Source: Archilochus colubris
Lineage: Eukaryota > Chordata > Aves > Apodiformes > Trochilidae
NCBI GenBank assembly: GCA_023079485.1
Contig: CM041097.1
Span: 16,605,658 to 16,669,657 of the forward strand
DNA: 64,000 bases
Direction: 5' to 3'
Part shown: positions 26,901 through 40,800 of the stretch, piece by piece
Layout of the letters: the number at the start of each line of letters is the position of its first letter
Numbering within the stretch: position 1 is the stretch's first letter
Program-made: the position numbers and the translations under genes
The notes under the pieces: generated by a model
Told to the model about the DNA's origin: nothing
The model's input: the letters and a program-made list of their open reading frames with translations, nothing else
Databases searched by the model: none

Positions 26901-29900
26901 AGGATCCCAAAGCTCAGCATTTAACAGACATGCTATACAAGTGACAGTCTCTTGGACTCTTCCCTCTGAGCCTGGAATGATTTTCCATCATAATTTAACA
27001 CTTTGCCACCTGGTTCACCTACCAACCACTGCTATAATGTGATCCAACCCTGGATTGTCAAGGAATTTGGACAGCCCTTGTCCTGACCCAAATCCATATA
27101 GTGAAACGTGTCACTCAGGAGCAGAGCATCACAACATTAAGATTTTTTAACCATCTTTCTGCCCCCAAGGCTACCAGACAGGGGGGTTTAGCAGTGCTTT
27201 AACAGCGAGGTTGGGATTCAAAAATAGGTGGGGAAAATGGCTGTAAGGAGATTCATTTGTAATGCCTGCAATCACCAGGGTAAATTCAGAGAGACCTCAG
27301 GGAGCTGGTGAGGGGCCTCGGGAGCCCAAGCAGTGAGTGGTCTCATGGTCACACGATGAAGATGGAAGGGTTTCCTAGATTTATCCCAAGTGGGAGCAAG
27401 GTCACTAGTACAAGGTTAAGTGGATGGATGTAATTCAGACAATGGAATCCAAGTCTTCTCCATTTTAGATGTAAATAAGTTGAAACAGACTAGCAGGTGC
27501 AGCTCCAGGGAGGGGATGAAACTGATGTTTCGATCAGAGTTTGCAGAGGGATCCATCATCTGAACCACTGAGACAGGCTCAGCCCCTTGGGTAGCTCTCC
27601 AAAAGGCCACTGGCTCATCTAAACATGGCATTTGGGCCAGCAGATTCAGGTGGGGGGTTCTGTCATACTGACACACATCAGAATAATAAATGATTGCAGC
27701 AAACATCCAAACTGGGTGGCAATTATTGGGGAGCAGGAATAGGTCAGCATCTCAGGAGCCAGGAAGAACCAGCTCCTGCTTTCTGTGCCCATAGGCAGAA
27801 TATTTCCCCCCGAGTCAGATAGGAGCTGAAGTCTTTTGCTGCCCAGACCCAGACTTATGAATGTGCTAAAAATCACAAGCTTGGCCATGAATAGAGCAGT
27901 GAACCCTCATTAGACACAGCAACAACACTAGAATTTACTGTCACAGAGATACAAGTCTAAAATCCTGATGAAAACAGATGGAGAATGAAGATAGTCAGAT
28001 AAGCATTAACTGTGCTAAGCAAATCTTTAGACTGTAAACTCAGATTAAAAAAAAAACAAACTAGCAACACATGAACTGTCAGGTTTAACCCCTTGATGCC
28101 ACAGCAAGAGATGGAAACCAATATGCATTGCTCAAAGCACATAGAACCTCCAGAGGTCAAAGACTGATGACAAAACCATTTTACATGGAGATTTAAGCAC
28201 TGAGATACTAACACACCTCTTCCCTCAAAACAACCCCTTAACTTTATCAACCAAAGATGCCCCCGAATACACACACTGTGATTGAATAGCCTCAAGACAG
28301 CCCCAATATTGCATATAATTACCCAGGATTACTGAAAGGTGATTAAAAAAAAGCTGGAAGAAGGGTGCAATTAGAGTGAAAGGAAGGACTTAAATGCATA
28401 CTACAAGGTGTCCAAACCCAGGGAGGCAATTAGCTGGGTGTGGACCCAGCACAAGTGAAGAAAGCGATGCCAGCACCCATGTCCTCACCCAGCACCACCA
28501 TAAGGGATCCAGTGTCCCCACGGTGTGTCCTGACAGCCAGGGGACACAAGGACAGGTCCCCAGAGTGTAGAAAGCTCAGCAGCTTTTCAGTGGTGAAGGC
28601 TTTTTTGGGGAGCAGAGGATACACAAGGCAGCCCTGAGCCCTTAGGATGGGCTGGGGAGGGATTATTGGCCACACCATGTTAGGATACAGGAATTGAGCT
28701 GTAAGTGGGTCAGGCTAATTCACCAACTGGCTCTGTCGGTGTGGCAGAGCTGGGTAATTACACCAAGGAGGCAAACAATAGCTGCAAGAGAATAATCCTC
28801 CCAACTTTAAAGCACCCGCCTGCATCACCAGCATTCACAGCCACAGCTCAGTCCCCGGGGTGTCACCTGCTGCTCACACTGCCCAGATACCCCCTCATCC
28901 CATCCCATCCCATCCTCAAGTGGAAGCTCCAAACTTTGCTGAGCATCTCAACCAGGACCAGTTTCCCCAAGCTGGAAGCACTGAGCTGAGAAAAAGCCCA
29001 GCAAAGCAAGGGGCTGCCTCCATTGGGAGGGCAAGGGAAGGAGTAAAGCAGCAGGAGAGGCAGAACACGAGCCCTTATTCAAGCAAATTAAAGACTGGTC
29101 CTTCTGACCATCCTTAAAGAGGCACTTCAGATGTGCTCTCATGCTGCATGGACACCACAGGGAGCACAGGCTGCATGGCTCAGGAGGCCTCACAGCTGCT
29201 TAACAGCATTTGGATGGTCCAGGACATCTTTCATCTCATCCAGTGATGGTGTGGATGAGCTGGGCTCCCCCAGCCCTACAGCCCTTCCTACCCAGATGGG
29301 ACAGAGCACAGCTTGAGACTGAACACAGTTCAATGCCTGAGCAGCAGCCACCCCAGCTCCCTCCTGGCAGGATCTGCTGCTTCCCACCTCATCAGGTTAG
29401 GCCAACCCAGCTGAAGAAAAAGCTGGGAGTGCCCCACTGTGAGCAAGAGCTTCAGCTTTCTCTGTTTCACTCTCTATTTTGCTGGTTCTGCCACCCACCC
29501 TCATTCTATCTCCATTTGCTTCTGTTTTGTGCTTCAGCCAACGCCAGATGAAACTCAAAGGGCAGCAGCAGCTGCTCAGATTGGGTCCACACTGTTCAGC
29601 ACATGTTTAATGCTGCTTTTTTTTTTTTCAAACATTAATCTAAGATTAACGTGGAGAAGGGTGGGAAGGATATAAATACTTCCCTGTTTGCAAGCCAGAG
29701 TACATGACAAGTGTCATTAGAATTAACATATAATCACAGCCTTTCCCTTTCCTACCACAGCACCCCAGCGTGATACCCAGCACTCACCAACAACAGAGCT
29801 GGCTGAGCTGTCACAGCATCTTTACCCTGTGGCCAGGAGATCAAAGGTGGAAAACTCTGCATGGCAATTAACACCAGGAGTTAGACCCAAGGAGGAGGTG

Positions 29901-32900
29901 ACTGCATCAGGAAATGCAAGGTATGAAACTTCAGCTGCAAACCACAGAAGCCTTCACATGGAATGGGCCAGCCCAGCTGGGACACAAGTGACACCTCTCC
30001 TGCCAAGAGCCTCAAGAGGTCCCTGGGGCACCAGCACCCATTTCAGCAGCAGCTTTGGTCCAATCTCAGCCACTCCAAGATGCTGTGTGAAGTCCCTTGA
30101 CTGTACATATACACACCCACCCCAGGAAAGTTCCTCCCCAAGCCACCAGCACAGCCCCTCAGGAGGACTCATGGAGTTAACAAGTTGGGGTGACCCATGG
30201 AGATCTGCATGAAGGTCCTGTCCCCCCTCCTTCTGTCACATTTTGTTTACAAGCATAACCACTTTGCCATCCCTCTCATCTGCTGACAAGCTGGCAGGGG
30301 CTTTGGGCCATGGAGGTGGAAAGATAAAAGACTTGAAGGTGCGGAAGGCCAAGTGGTCCTTGTCCTGGGCTCTACACATCCCATCTTCAGGAGCAGAACA
30401 GCAAACAGAGACAAAGGACAGAGCATATTTTAATACTCCTTGGCTAGGATCAGACTACATGGTTGTGAGGCTGCATGGCAACACTCCCCTCTCCCTTGGG
30501 ATGGGGAAGAATTAGGAAATATCTGTTATAAAACTTTCGAGAGCTCTCTGATATATGACTACTTTGCTCTCCACGAGCTGGAAGCCAGCCAGGCTTTATG
30601 CTCACACCAAGGGGCTGTTTCAACAACTCCTCTTGGTAAGCATTGGTCTTCAGGCTGCCAAGTGCTGTTCACAAAGCTATCACCATTACAGTCTCCTCCC
30701 AAAACTTCCATTGCTTTTGACTTGCTTCCATTTTTCTTTTCTTTTTAGTTTTGGTTTTTTTTTTTAAAGTAATTCTTGCAAGTCCTTGAAACAAATGGGA
30801 AATTAAATAAACTCCTCAGCACCCAAATATAGAGAGGAAAAGGGGAACACAGCCAACTTGACCAAGATCTTAGTTTACAGAATGTATTTTAAGGGCTGGC
30901 AAAGAGTCAACTGCATGGCTGCAGAGCTATATGGAGGTTAACTCCAATGTGCAATAAACATGACAGTGCTTCACTAGCCAAGTAGGGTGTTTTTTTTCCA
31001 AACGTGGCTGTTTTGAAAAGAAGAACAGACTAATTTATCTTCCCCAATTTATCATCAACATGTGTGTGACCAGTTCTGACCCACCTCCTTAAAAGTATTC
31101 CAGCTGTGGTCATGGGCTGTGCAATAACACACTGGAGGTGTTACAAAGCTCCTCTGTCCCTGTCCAAACACATCACTTCCATTCCACCTGAAACCAAGTG
31201 CTGGGCTTTCACTATTTCAATTTCCAGCTGTAGAGTAGATTTCAGAGTCCTCTGTAAATCTAAACCCAGATTTTACAGTCAGTGACAGGAAAAAAAAGCT
31301 TTTAAATTGAAGTTGTCACCACTGAAGGTTTTCAGGGAGAAGTTCTCAAAGCCTTGTAAGAAAGAAGCACATGGGAAAACAAAGCCCAGACACAGACAGA
31401 GCATCCTTCCAGCCACTGCATCCTCCAAAAATACATGTGGATAAGCAAGCTTCTAACTAAGTCACTGGAAGGCCCTTCCATAGACCAGGAGATCTAAGTT
31501 TTACCAAGTTTTACCAGTTCTACCTCCTGCTCAGTGGCCCAGATGTTTCTGACAACACACAGGACCTCTCCAAGCTCCAAAGCATGGATGCTGGTGAGCA
31601 GGAACCAGGTATTTGGCTGGACCACACAGGACCTGGAGACTGAAATGTCAGAAGCCAGAGGAAAATGAAGGCAGCTGATTATGAAAGGAGGCCAGAACAC
31701 TGGCAACATTTGTTACATGGGCTGGAGGCCAAGGTTTGTGCAGGCACCAAGGGTGAGGAACCAGTGGGTGCTCTTTGGTGCAGATGCTGAAGTCAGTTGA
31801 TCTCCAAGGAGAGCCAGGGAGAAGGAGGGAAGCAAAGCCCTGAACAGGCTCTGCTGGCAAATCCAGAGGACATTTCAGTCCCCAGGCACATGGAACAGGA
31901 CTGCCTGACACTGCTGAGGAGGAAGGTGATGATGGGGGGGGGTGTGTGGAGGAAGAAACAGCCCTGGGGTCCTTGCGTTGGGTGCACAGGGATTCTCTGC
32001 TTCAGGGAACACTGCTCAAGTGTGATTTATAGAAGTATTATATAATACAAAAGTATAATAACATCTCAGCCCTCATGTGTTTTGGGGCAAAGGGAATCCC
32101 TCTGCTCCCAGCTGCTCTCAAGGGATGAGGACAAGGCAAGGGGGGGACTAAGCAGGGAACAACAGCTCCCAGAGGATGCACAAAAGCAGCAAAGGGCCCA
32201 GAGGCACAAAGGAGCTTTGACTGCATAGAAGAGGATGGAGGTGGGGGAGTGGGTGGGGAGTAGAAAGAAATACATTTTTGGCAGCAGAGATTTTATTGTC
32301 TATTTCTTCTTGCTTTGCCAAAATGTCTACAGAAATTGCAAAGTGCACAAGCTCCAGATTCCTCCAAGACTTAGCAGGGAAAAAAAGTCCTATCAGATTT
32401 GCAGAAAGGAGCAAAGACATTTGCAGGAAGGAATGTGGAGTTGAAAGGTGAAGAAGGAGAGCGTGGTTCTGCACTACAGAGCACAAAGTCAGCCTTAGCC
32501 CTTTCCAGAACTTTTTTGCAGGTTTAAATTACATTATTTATTATTCAGAAGCCATATTTGGTTAGCTATCACGCAATAAATAATGTATTTAATATGCAAT
32601 ACTATTTATTCTGCATTTTTATTCAGCTGGGAGCAAAACCTCTCAAGTCATCTAGGGTAAAACAGCCAACACACACTGCCCAGCAGCTCCAGCCCATGCC
32701 CAGAGATGCCAGGCTTCATTACAGAGATACCCTTCTCTTTGATTAGATACAGCCACTTAGAGGATTTCCCACACAGGATTGTCTGCACGTCCTGTAAATA
32801 CATTTCTGATGCAGCCTCTGAACTCAGCCAAGGATAAATCCCCTCCTCCAGCAGAGGGATTGGCACCATGCTTGGCCAACACACTCCAGCTGGCTCCCAT

Positions 32901-34806
32901 GGGGTGTCCTGCACATCATCAAGAGCCCCAACAAGATCTCCCCATGCAGAGAGAAAAGTCACCCTCCTGCCCTCTGCTCAGGAAAGAATCATATTCCTTT
33001 AAAGCATCATATTCCTTTAAAGCATCATATTCCTTTAAAGCACACAAGCCATGGGAGCAGGGGTACTTACACACTGCAGTGCTGTCAACACATGCCAGTG
33101 CTCAGGAATGTCAAGAGGACACAAACACAAACTCCTGCAAGCAATTGGGCCTCTGCACCATGCTGGATTTGGACAAGCTACCATGAAAACTTTGGAAACA
33201 GCTTTGTGAAAGCAAAAAAAAACCAAAATCAAAACCAAAACAGGACTGGCTTTTAAACAATCTTATGCACACAGGTCTTTTCCCACCCCACTAATGCAGC
33301 ATTTACCCTCTGAGCATCATTACTGACCCACACAGAGCAGAAGCTTCATGTAGAGATCCAGGTGAGGATATGGGCATCCTGCAGCAGACCCTGTGCTTTG
33401 AGGAGCATCCCTGAGCATAGGGCTGGGTGGAGATTGCTGCTTTTTGGAGCACTGGGATTTCATCACTCCCACAGCAAGGAAAGAAGAGGAATTAAAATTT
33501 TTTAAGAAGAGATGCCAAGTTGAGGCAGGTCTGACCTCCTGGAGCTGGATTAATGAGTGAGAAATGCCAGGAAACATTCCTCACTGTCATCAGTGAGCAT
33601 CAGCGACTTGCTTCACCAGAGCTGGGGAATCTGCTGGTGGTCAGGAGCTGACAGAGCTCATCCTGCACCCTCTGCATTCCTCCCTGCAGCACGACAGGAC
33701 CATAACACAATATGTGAGCACATCTGAGGTACCTTTGTGAACCTTATTGCCCACAGCTTGTGGATTTAAATATGAGAGAACAGATCCCATAGGCACTACT
33801 TGCAACTTAGAGCCTGGTTGTTAAGTTTACCAAGTGGGACAGAGTATTTTTAAAAGACCTCATTTGAAGGTTGAAAACCACTGGATGAAAAGTACCTTGG
33901 AAGTAAACAAATTGGCTTCTGATGAGGTGGCTGCAGCCAGGGTGTGAAACCCTAACTCAGCTTTCCCTACTTGCTCAGCCTTGCCCAGAGATTCCTCTCC
34001 CAGGAGGCAGGGATGCTCCTCATCCCTTCACTACCCACAGAAATGGCACGGGAGAGAAAACCTTCCCTGCTTCTGGCAGTTTTGCTTGCAGGAATGGGCA
34101 AGGCAGAAGTTTGGGATGTAGCAATTAGAGCAGACACCTCACAAGCCACAGGGGAAAACATGACCCAACCTTTTATACAACCCTGGTTTGGTGACATGAG
34201 TGTCTACCCTCAGTGAGGGCAATTCTCTTATGCCTCTCTTCTCCTTACCTTCCTCTCATGCTGTTTCCATACACAGGTACAATTACACCCAGGTGTTTTC
34301 CTGTTGCCTATGGTTTGTTCCAACAGCATTTCTCATGTCCTGCCCCCAAACCAGACCCATTTCCCAATTCCAGAATTATTTGTGCTATTGATTCAAACTG
34401 TTTTCTGTGAAAGGATCACTACGAATTACTAAAATCCTTCTTTTAAAATGACAGATAAGGCAAAAGGAGATTTGGTTTTTGTGAATCTTAGCCAGTGAGA
34501 CCCCCCAGTTCTTTAAAAGATCAGCATGTTGTAAAAAACCAATTTTCTCCACTCTTCCAAACAGCAATTCCTGTACTAAACACAGTCACAACTTTGCCAT
34601 TAACCACTTTCACTTCAGACTTCTGACCCCACCATAAAATAATGAATACTGGATATTGAGTAAAAATCCTCTGAAGTACAGAGAATATTAATTGTGAAAA
34701 TTATGGCCAGCTATAACAAACTCCAGCACCAGCTAACAATACAGGATTGCTTTCCAATAAAAGGTTGTAAGAACTGAGTGACCCTCCTAGAGGGATTGAA
34801 CAAGTT

Positions 34807-34838
<32 letters not shown>

Positions 34839-37800
34839 GATCCCTCAGTTTGACATTAACTGGGAAATCCCAGAGATACCATTGGAGTAAAGTCCACTGA
34901 ACTGCAGCTGCTATTGCACCCCTGGTTCTTAGGGGCATAAATACAAGTGTTTTAATTCTTTGATTGCTACTTTATAGGATTTATTACTTCACTGAATTAA
35001 GGCAGGAAAGCAGGAACCAAGCTCCCAGTGCAAGGACCTTCCTCGTGAGTCTTTTCTTCTTGAGAAAGGTTTGACTCAAGATCAGTAGAGAGATGCTTGT
35101 CTGGAGTGTTTGCTATGCAGTGTATAGGAGATTTCAAACAACTTAAAAACTTTTGAGTATTCAAGACTTATTCTAGTGCAGGGAGCACACAGCAGGGCTG
35201 TGAAAACAGGAGAAGGAAACCATCCTCATCCATTTGCCTGAAGCATCAGCACTTAAGCAAAGGAGAAGAAAAAGCACCCTGGGTTCTCAATACTTCAAAA
35301 TATGGTCTAGAAATCAGATGCAGCTCCTAGCAAACTTGCAGGACTGTGTAGGTGCTGGAGAAGCAATAAAATGTAGATGCACAACAGGGCTCTGAAGGAT
35401 GCTGAGTCTTACCTGGTGTACACAGGACTTGGCATTCAGAAAGAACAGCTCTACTGTAGTTTTGTCCTTCAGGAAGGAAATGCTTTCAATGTAGAACCTT
35501 AAAAAAAACCAACAAAAACCACACAGCAAAAAGTTACTTTCTTGAATAGGTTTCGTCTTCTGTCAAATCACTTTATTTCCTCAATGTTTTGTTCTCTAGC
35601 AATAAAGGGGCACAGAGGAACTATGAGCTACTGCACTTAATTTCCTGCCTGTTAGGAGGGAACAAGCAGAAAATCACAACCCAACAGAACACAGGGAACA
35701 ACAAAGTCCTCATTCAATAGATCACATGTATCTCATGGCTTTTCATCTCATTTGAAAACCACGTTGAATGCTGGAGTAGCAAAGCCCATTCTTCCTGTAT
35801 AGATAAAGTCACAGAAGTGGAAAAGATAACTCCAAATGGATAAGGTCACTCCAAATAACCCACTGCAGGTCAGAAAGCTTTGCTGGAGAAAAGGGACCAG
35901 GGGCAGCTTGGCAGGACTGTCCTTCCTCCAGGAGCAAGCGGCTGCCATGGGCTCAGCACCAGGACCTTCACTCCAAGACAAGCAAAAAGAACAAGGAATG
36001 CTTTGGGGTCAGCTCCATCCCATGGGACACATCCATCCTAATGACAATGGGAGTCCCAAAACCAGGGGTTTACATGGAAGGGCTGCAACCAACTCAGCCT
36101 TCAAGGCACTGCTCGCCACCTTCCTCTTCCTCAAGGCCATGGGTTTATGTATCAGAGACACAGACACCAAACAGAAGCAATTTCTGGTCACTCTGGCCCA
36201 GCCAAGGGGAGCAGATGGGTCCCAGTTTGTTCCAGAGCTATGGCAAAGACCACGTATGGCACTCTGCACAACCCCACAGAACCTGTCTGAGCACCTTCCT
36301 AATTCACTCAGGGCATCAGAGCCAACAGTGCTGGGGTGCATTAAATGGTGGGGAGAAAACCCATCTCTAATTTGAGGAGTGTGGAACTGCCAGCTCAGTT
36401 TAAAGAGACAAATTTGTGTCAGTGTGGTCCTGTCAATCCTTTAGCTGGGTCCAAAAGAAGGATACTGTGTTATGGGTCCCTGTGGAGGATGAATATGTTG
36501 GGTTCTAACAGAAGATACACATTTTTCCCAGCCAAGCAAGACCTGGGTCACGGCCACCACCGCCCCAGAAGCCCAGACCACACCAGGGCTTCCCAGGGTC
36601 TTGCCTTGGATAGCCCAAGGGCTGGATGGCCAACAACAGGCACACAGCCCATGATGCTTATCAGAACAAGGCCAGCTTCTCCCAAACCCTCCTGACAGCC
36701 TCAAGCTCCACTCACTGAGGTCCTGGGGTAGATTTGGTGTAGATTTGCAAGAAGAGCAGAGCAGCAGCATGGAGTGTGTGGTAGGAAGCAGTGAGTAGGA
36801 AGCTAAGAACTGCTGCCCCTTGTTAGTGTGACTTGAGACAAGCAATACATTAAGCAGTAATTGGTTTAATATTTTGCATTCCTACTGTGTGCTTCACCAA
36901 ATTAATGTTAAAGCACTCCCCACGATGCTCCAGCAGGATAACAAGATAATTTACCCATTTGGCAGGCATGCAGCCTGGCCAAGGGGTAGACCCAAGCCCA
37001 GCAGCCTACCCCAGACATTTGAAAGGTTGTTTGACATTTTCATGATTCCCCTTTCATCAAGAACTGTAATAGCCACAAGTATTTCCACCCTCTCGTGATC
37101 ACACCCAATATAATCTTCCCCCAACAGCCTCACACTTCAAATACACCTGAGTGTTTCTCTCCAGAAATGCAGAGCACCCGAGGGCAGGACCCTCACTCTT
37201 TGTCCTTTTCCAACCTGCTGCTAGACTGGTCCTTCACAGCCTGGCCCTTCCTCCCTCAAAAAGGGGATTTTCCTCAACTAATGACCTCAGCTGCACTTGC
37301 AGTTTCTTTCAACTAAGAGTCAGACCCAGCTCACATCGTCAGAAGCAGGATGGTGTCCCTGGCTCTGAAGAAAGGTAGCTCCCAGCACCCCAGGAGACCA
37401 CAGGATCTATGGATTTAGGAAGAGGACACCAGGGAAGTGCTGCCCCCACCCCAGCCAGCTCTGTGTGCTCCATTTCTTCCATGGTACAAGCTGTACACTC
37501 TTATCACCACAGGACAGATGGGGAACACTGGACCACAGAGATAAAGATGCTCAAGGGATGACAGGCATCTTGGGGAACACCATACAATGTGTTCTGCTTC
37601 TATTTCTGATGCTGTTAGCATCCTTGAAACTAGAATGATGCTTTTCTAAGTCCTAAGTCTGCATTATAGAGCCCTTTACAAGCCTTATGAAAATGTACAT
37701 GACAGGACTGGGGAAAAATAATGAAAATCTGAAAGGATTCTAATGCCTTTCATTACTGAATAGCAAAAGCTCAGGGCCAAAAGGTTATGAACAAAAGGAG

Positions 37801-40800
37801 AGCCATAAGGAGGTGGCTGGGACCCCTTCCCTCCATTCCCAGTACTGCTACTGGGAGCTGCCCAGTGCAGAGCTGAAGGACACCCAGAACTGATCCTGTT
37901 GTACATTTGCCACTTGCTATGAGAACAGCAGCTCAGGGCCCTGCCACTTCCACTGGCATCACAAAAAATTTATTCTGCTCATGGCTGCACCTGTTTCAAA
38001 CCTGCAGAAGGCTGTTTAGGGAGGTTTGCCTGACCCAGGGGACACATCAGCCACCAACATGGTCACATCTGGAATGTCTGGAGACTGCCCAGGCCAGGGG
38101 GACAGGAGCCAAGCCCTGGGGCTCCTTCCCAGCCCCCCTGTGCCACTTGTCCCCAACCCAGCTGTGCTTTGCAGTTCAAACCATGGGTGCACACAGCTTC
38201 AGCTCTGTATTTCGGCTGCTTTCATGGGAATCTTAATTAAGAAATAGGCTATGACAAGGCAAATGTGTTTATATGAGATAAGTGTCTGAACTAACCACCC
38301 AAGGCTTATGCAATGGAGCAAAGGACTGGAGTAGCTTACTTATCCAAAAAGTTGTACCAAAGAAGAGAGGTGCAGGTTTTCAAGTGGCCATTCTGCTGGA
38401 AGATCTCTTTTCTACAGACCAGACAGTGTCTATATTGCTATTTCTATATCCTCCTCTTCTTCTGCTTCTCACTGCCCACACTGTCATTTGGCTCCTCATT
38501 GCTTTTTTTTTGGCTCTCATTATGACCTCAAAGAGGTCAAGCTTAAAAACAGCTTCTAGAAGTTGATCTTTCCAAGCCCACTCCTCAGATAGTAACTTTT
38601 GCCCAGGTCTCTGCCCACCATGTCCTGTACAAAACCATCTTGCAACTGGGAGGGACAAAATTAATATCCCAAGCCAACACCACTAATTCCAAAGAAATGC
38701 TCATCAGGTGTCTCCCTCACAGTTTTCTTGGCCTTTCTTTCATTCCTTGGACTCTCTTTCATATCTTACAGCATACTAGATCCTCATCAAACCCAGAGAA
38801 TATACAGAAGACCCCTTTTTAAAAGTGAGGAAGGGAAAAGAAGCTCTAAACTTCACCACAAATAAGCACATGTTCAGGAAAAAAAAAAAAAGTACTGTTT
38901 TTTGAACCATTCCTTCAATGATGAGGGTGGGGAGGACACAGCAAGGTGACAGAGCCAACAGATCCAACTACATGAGAGGCTCTGCCTTGGAAGTGCTTCA
39001 AATGATTAAGCACACAAGGCATAAATTTACCCAGAGATGAAAAGCAAATGAGGTCAGGTTGCTCTCTTTTTCCTCAGAGTCAGGAAAATAAGTACTCCAA
39101 CAATATTAAGAATATGATGCTTGGTCTTTTCTGCCAGCATAGCTCTGTCTTGTAGGACATGGTTTCTTTCAGGCCCTAAAGCAATGCAATCACATTGGTC
39201 AAAATCATCACTTTGCCAAGGATTTTATGCTCTCCTGAGGACTGGCTTCAGCTGTGTGAGCAAAGAAACCATCAGCAATCCCTTTCAAGTACAGACAGCC
39301 CTTAACTAAACAAAGGAAGAAGAAGTAAGCACGATTGTTTAAACAAACTCCATTAAAATTTAGCACTATTAAAAGGCAGGTAAAGAAAATATTTAAAATA
39401 TAGGGGTTTACACACACAAAAAACCCCATCCTAGCAACAACATCCTAACTTTTAGCTGTGCAAAATGTTCCAAATTACTTTATTTTGTAGTTAAATACAA
39501 AAGAGAGCAGAATCTATCCAGGACCTACTCCCCTTCTAAAAATAATGTATTCCTTTGACATGTGTTTCCTTTATCAAATCTGTAATCAGGTATTTTAAGC
39601 AACCCCTGGTGATGTTTTCTGTGTGGAAAAAAAATTACTCACCTAACAGCAAAGTACAAAGTTGCTGGGCCAGGTTTCTTGGGCAAGTCATGGTCCAGGA
39701 CTCTGTGATCCAGCTGCAGCCAAACACTCTGACCTCTGTGGGAACAGGTTGGGGAGATGGTTAAAAACTGGAATGGGAAAATGCTGTTCTTTCTGTTCAT
39801 GTTTATTCCAAGAGCTCCTTTAAAAAGTTCAGAATTCAGCTCTGAGGCAGGGAGACATGTCAAATTATTTCCTTTTTTCCCAACTTTCAGGTTTTGATAC
39901 AATTAACTTCTGGATGGTAGGGAATAATATTGCAGTTGTGTTTTCAGCTGCAGCACCAAAATCACAGCATGGCATCCAAACCCCCTAAATACTGAAATGC
40001 TTTCCCCTGCTATAGATGGGGATGCTCCCACTGACTTCCCATGTTTAGTGGGGATCAGTGATTTGTAGCTGGATATTTGCCTGGAGCAGAAATGGGTCTG
40101 ACCTCTTCTGCAGCATGAGGATCACACAACTCTGCTGCCATAAGCCCCACTCCTCTTCTACAGCACCTCCAGCCCCAGGGTGACAGAAAACCCCACTTCA
40201 GAGCAGAGATTTACTACAGGCACACCCATTGTATAGAACACAGTTCTCTCTGCAGTAGCTGCCCCGACTGAAAGTGGAAAGAAGCCAGAAAGAAAACAAA
40301 AATACCCCCCCAAAACCCCAGTAACCTCCCTGAGGACCCTGGGGGGAGCACAGGAGCCCAAAGCTGCCCTGAAAGGCTGGGGCATGGGTGCCCTCCAGAG
40401 GCCACAAGCTCTCTTCCAGCCCAGCCCCATACACCCAGGCAGCCTCTGGAGTCTCACTGGGATTTCTGGAGGTGCCAACAAGCCTTGAGGTATTCCCCTG
40501 GCAGTACTTAAAAGCTCAACTTGAGGGAGCACCAGCACCCAAAAGCCTCCAGAAGAATTTCATGGCAGCACTTCTGGAGGGGGAAAAATAAACCAAAGAG
40601 AATCCTCAAGGGATTTCCAGAAGAGTTGGAGGAAAGTATTTTCCAGCACTTAAAAGGACAAGGATGTGGCAAATATATTCCAGGGAGAGGCCAAGATGAA
40701 GATGACTGGTAAAAATAATACACTGCTGTGGTCAGGGCTCCAAAGTGTCCACAAGGTCCGTGACCACCAGCCCTTCCCCAGGGCCAGTCCTGCACCTGCA

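Larger units (their letters stand above)
24195..35412 (-). other. FRMD4B: FRMD4B intron 5
   Basis: 11.2 kb. It begins in the internal CpG island with the G13 run, continues through a pyrimidine-rich block (24380-24470), and carries the ancient CR1/L3-like fragment, the MIR remnant, the 18-bp triple repeat and the A-rich tract near 34.8 kb. No additional exon recognised. Confidence 0.85.

Noticed and set aside
35836..36375. 179-codon plus-strand open frame in intron 4
   Set aside because: No recognisable motif, overlapping open frames on both strands and low-information composition. Treated as chance.
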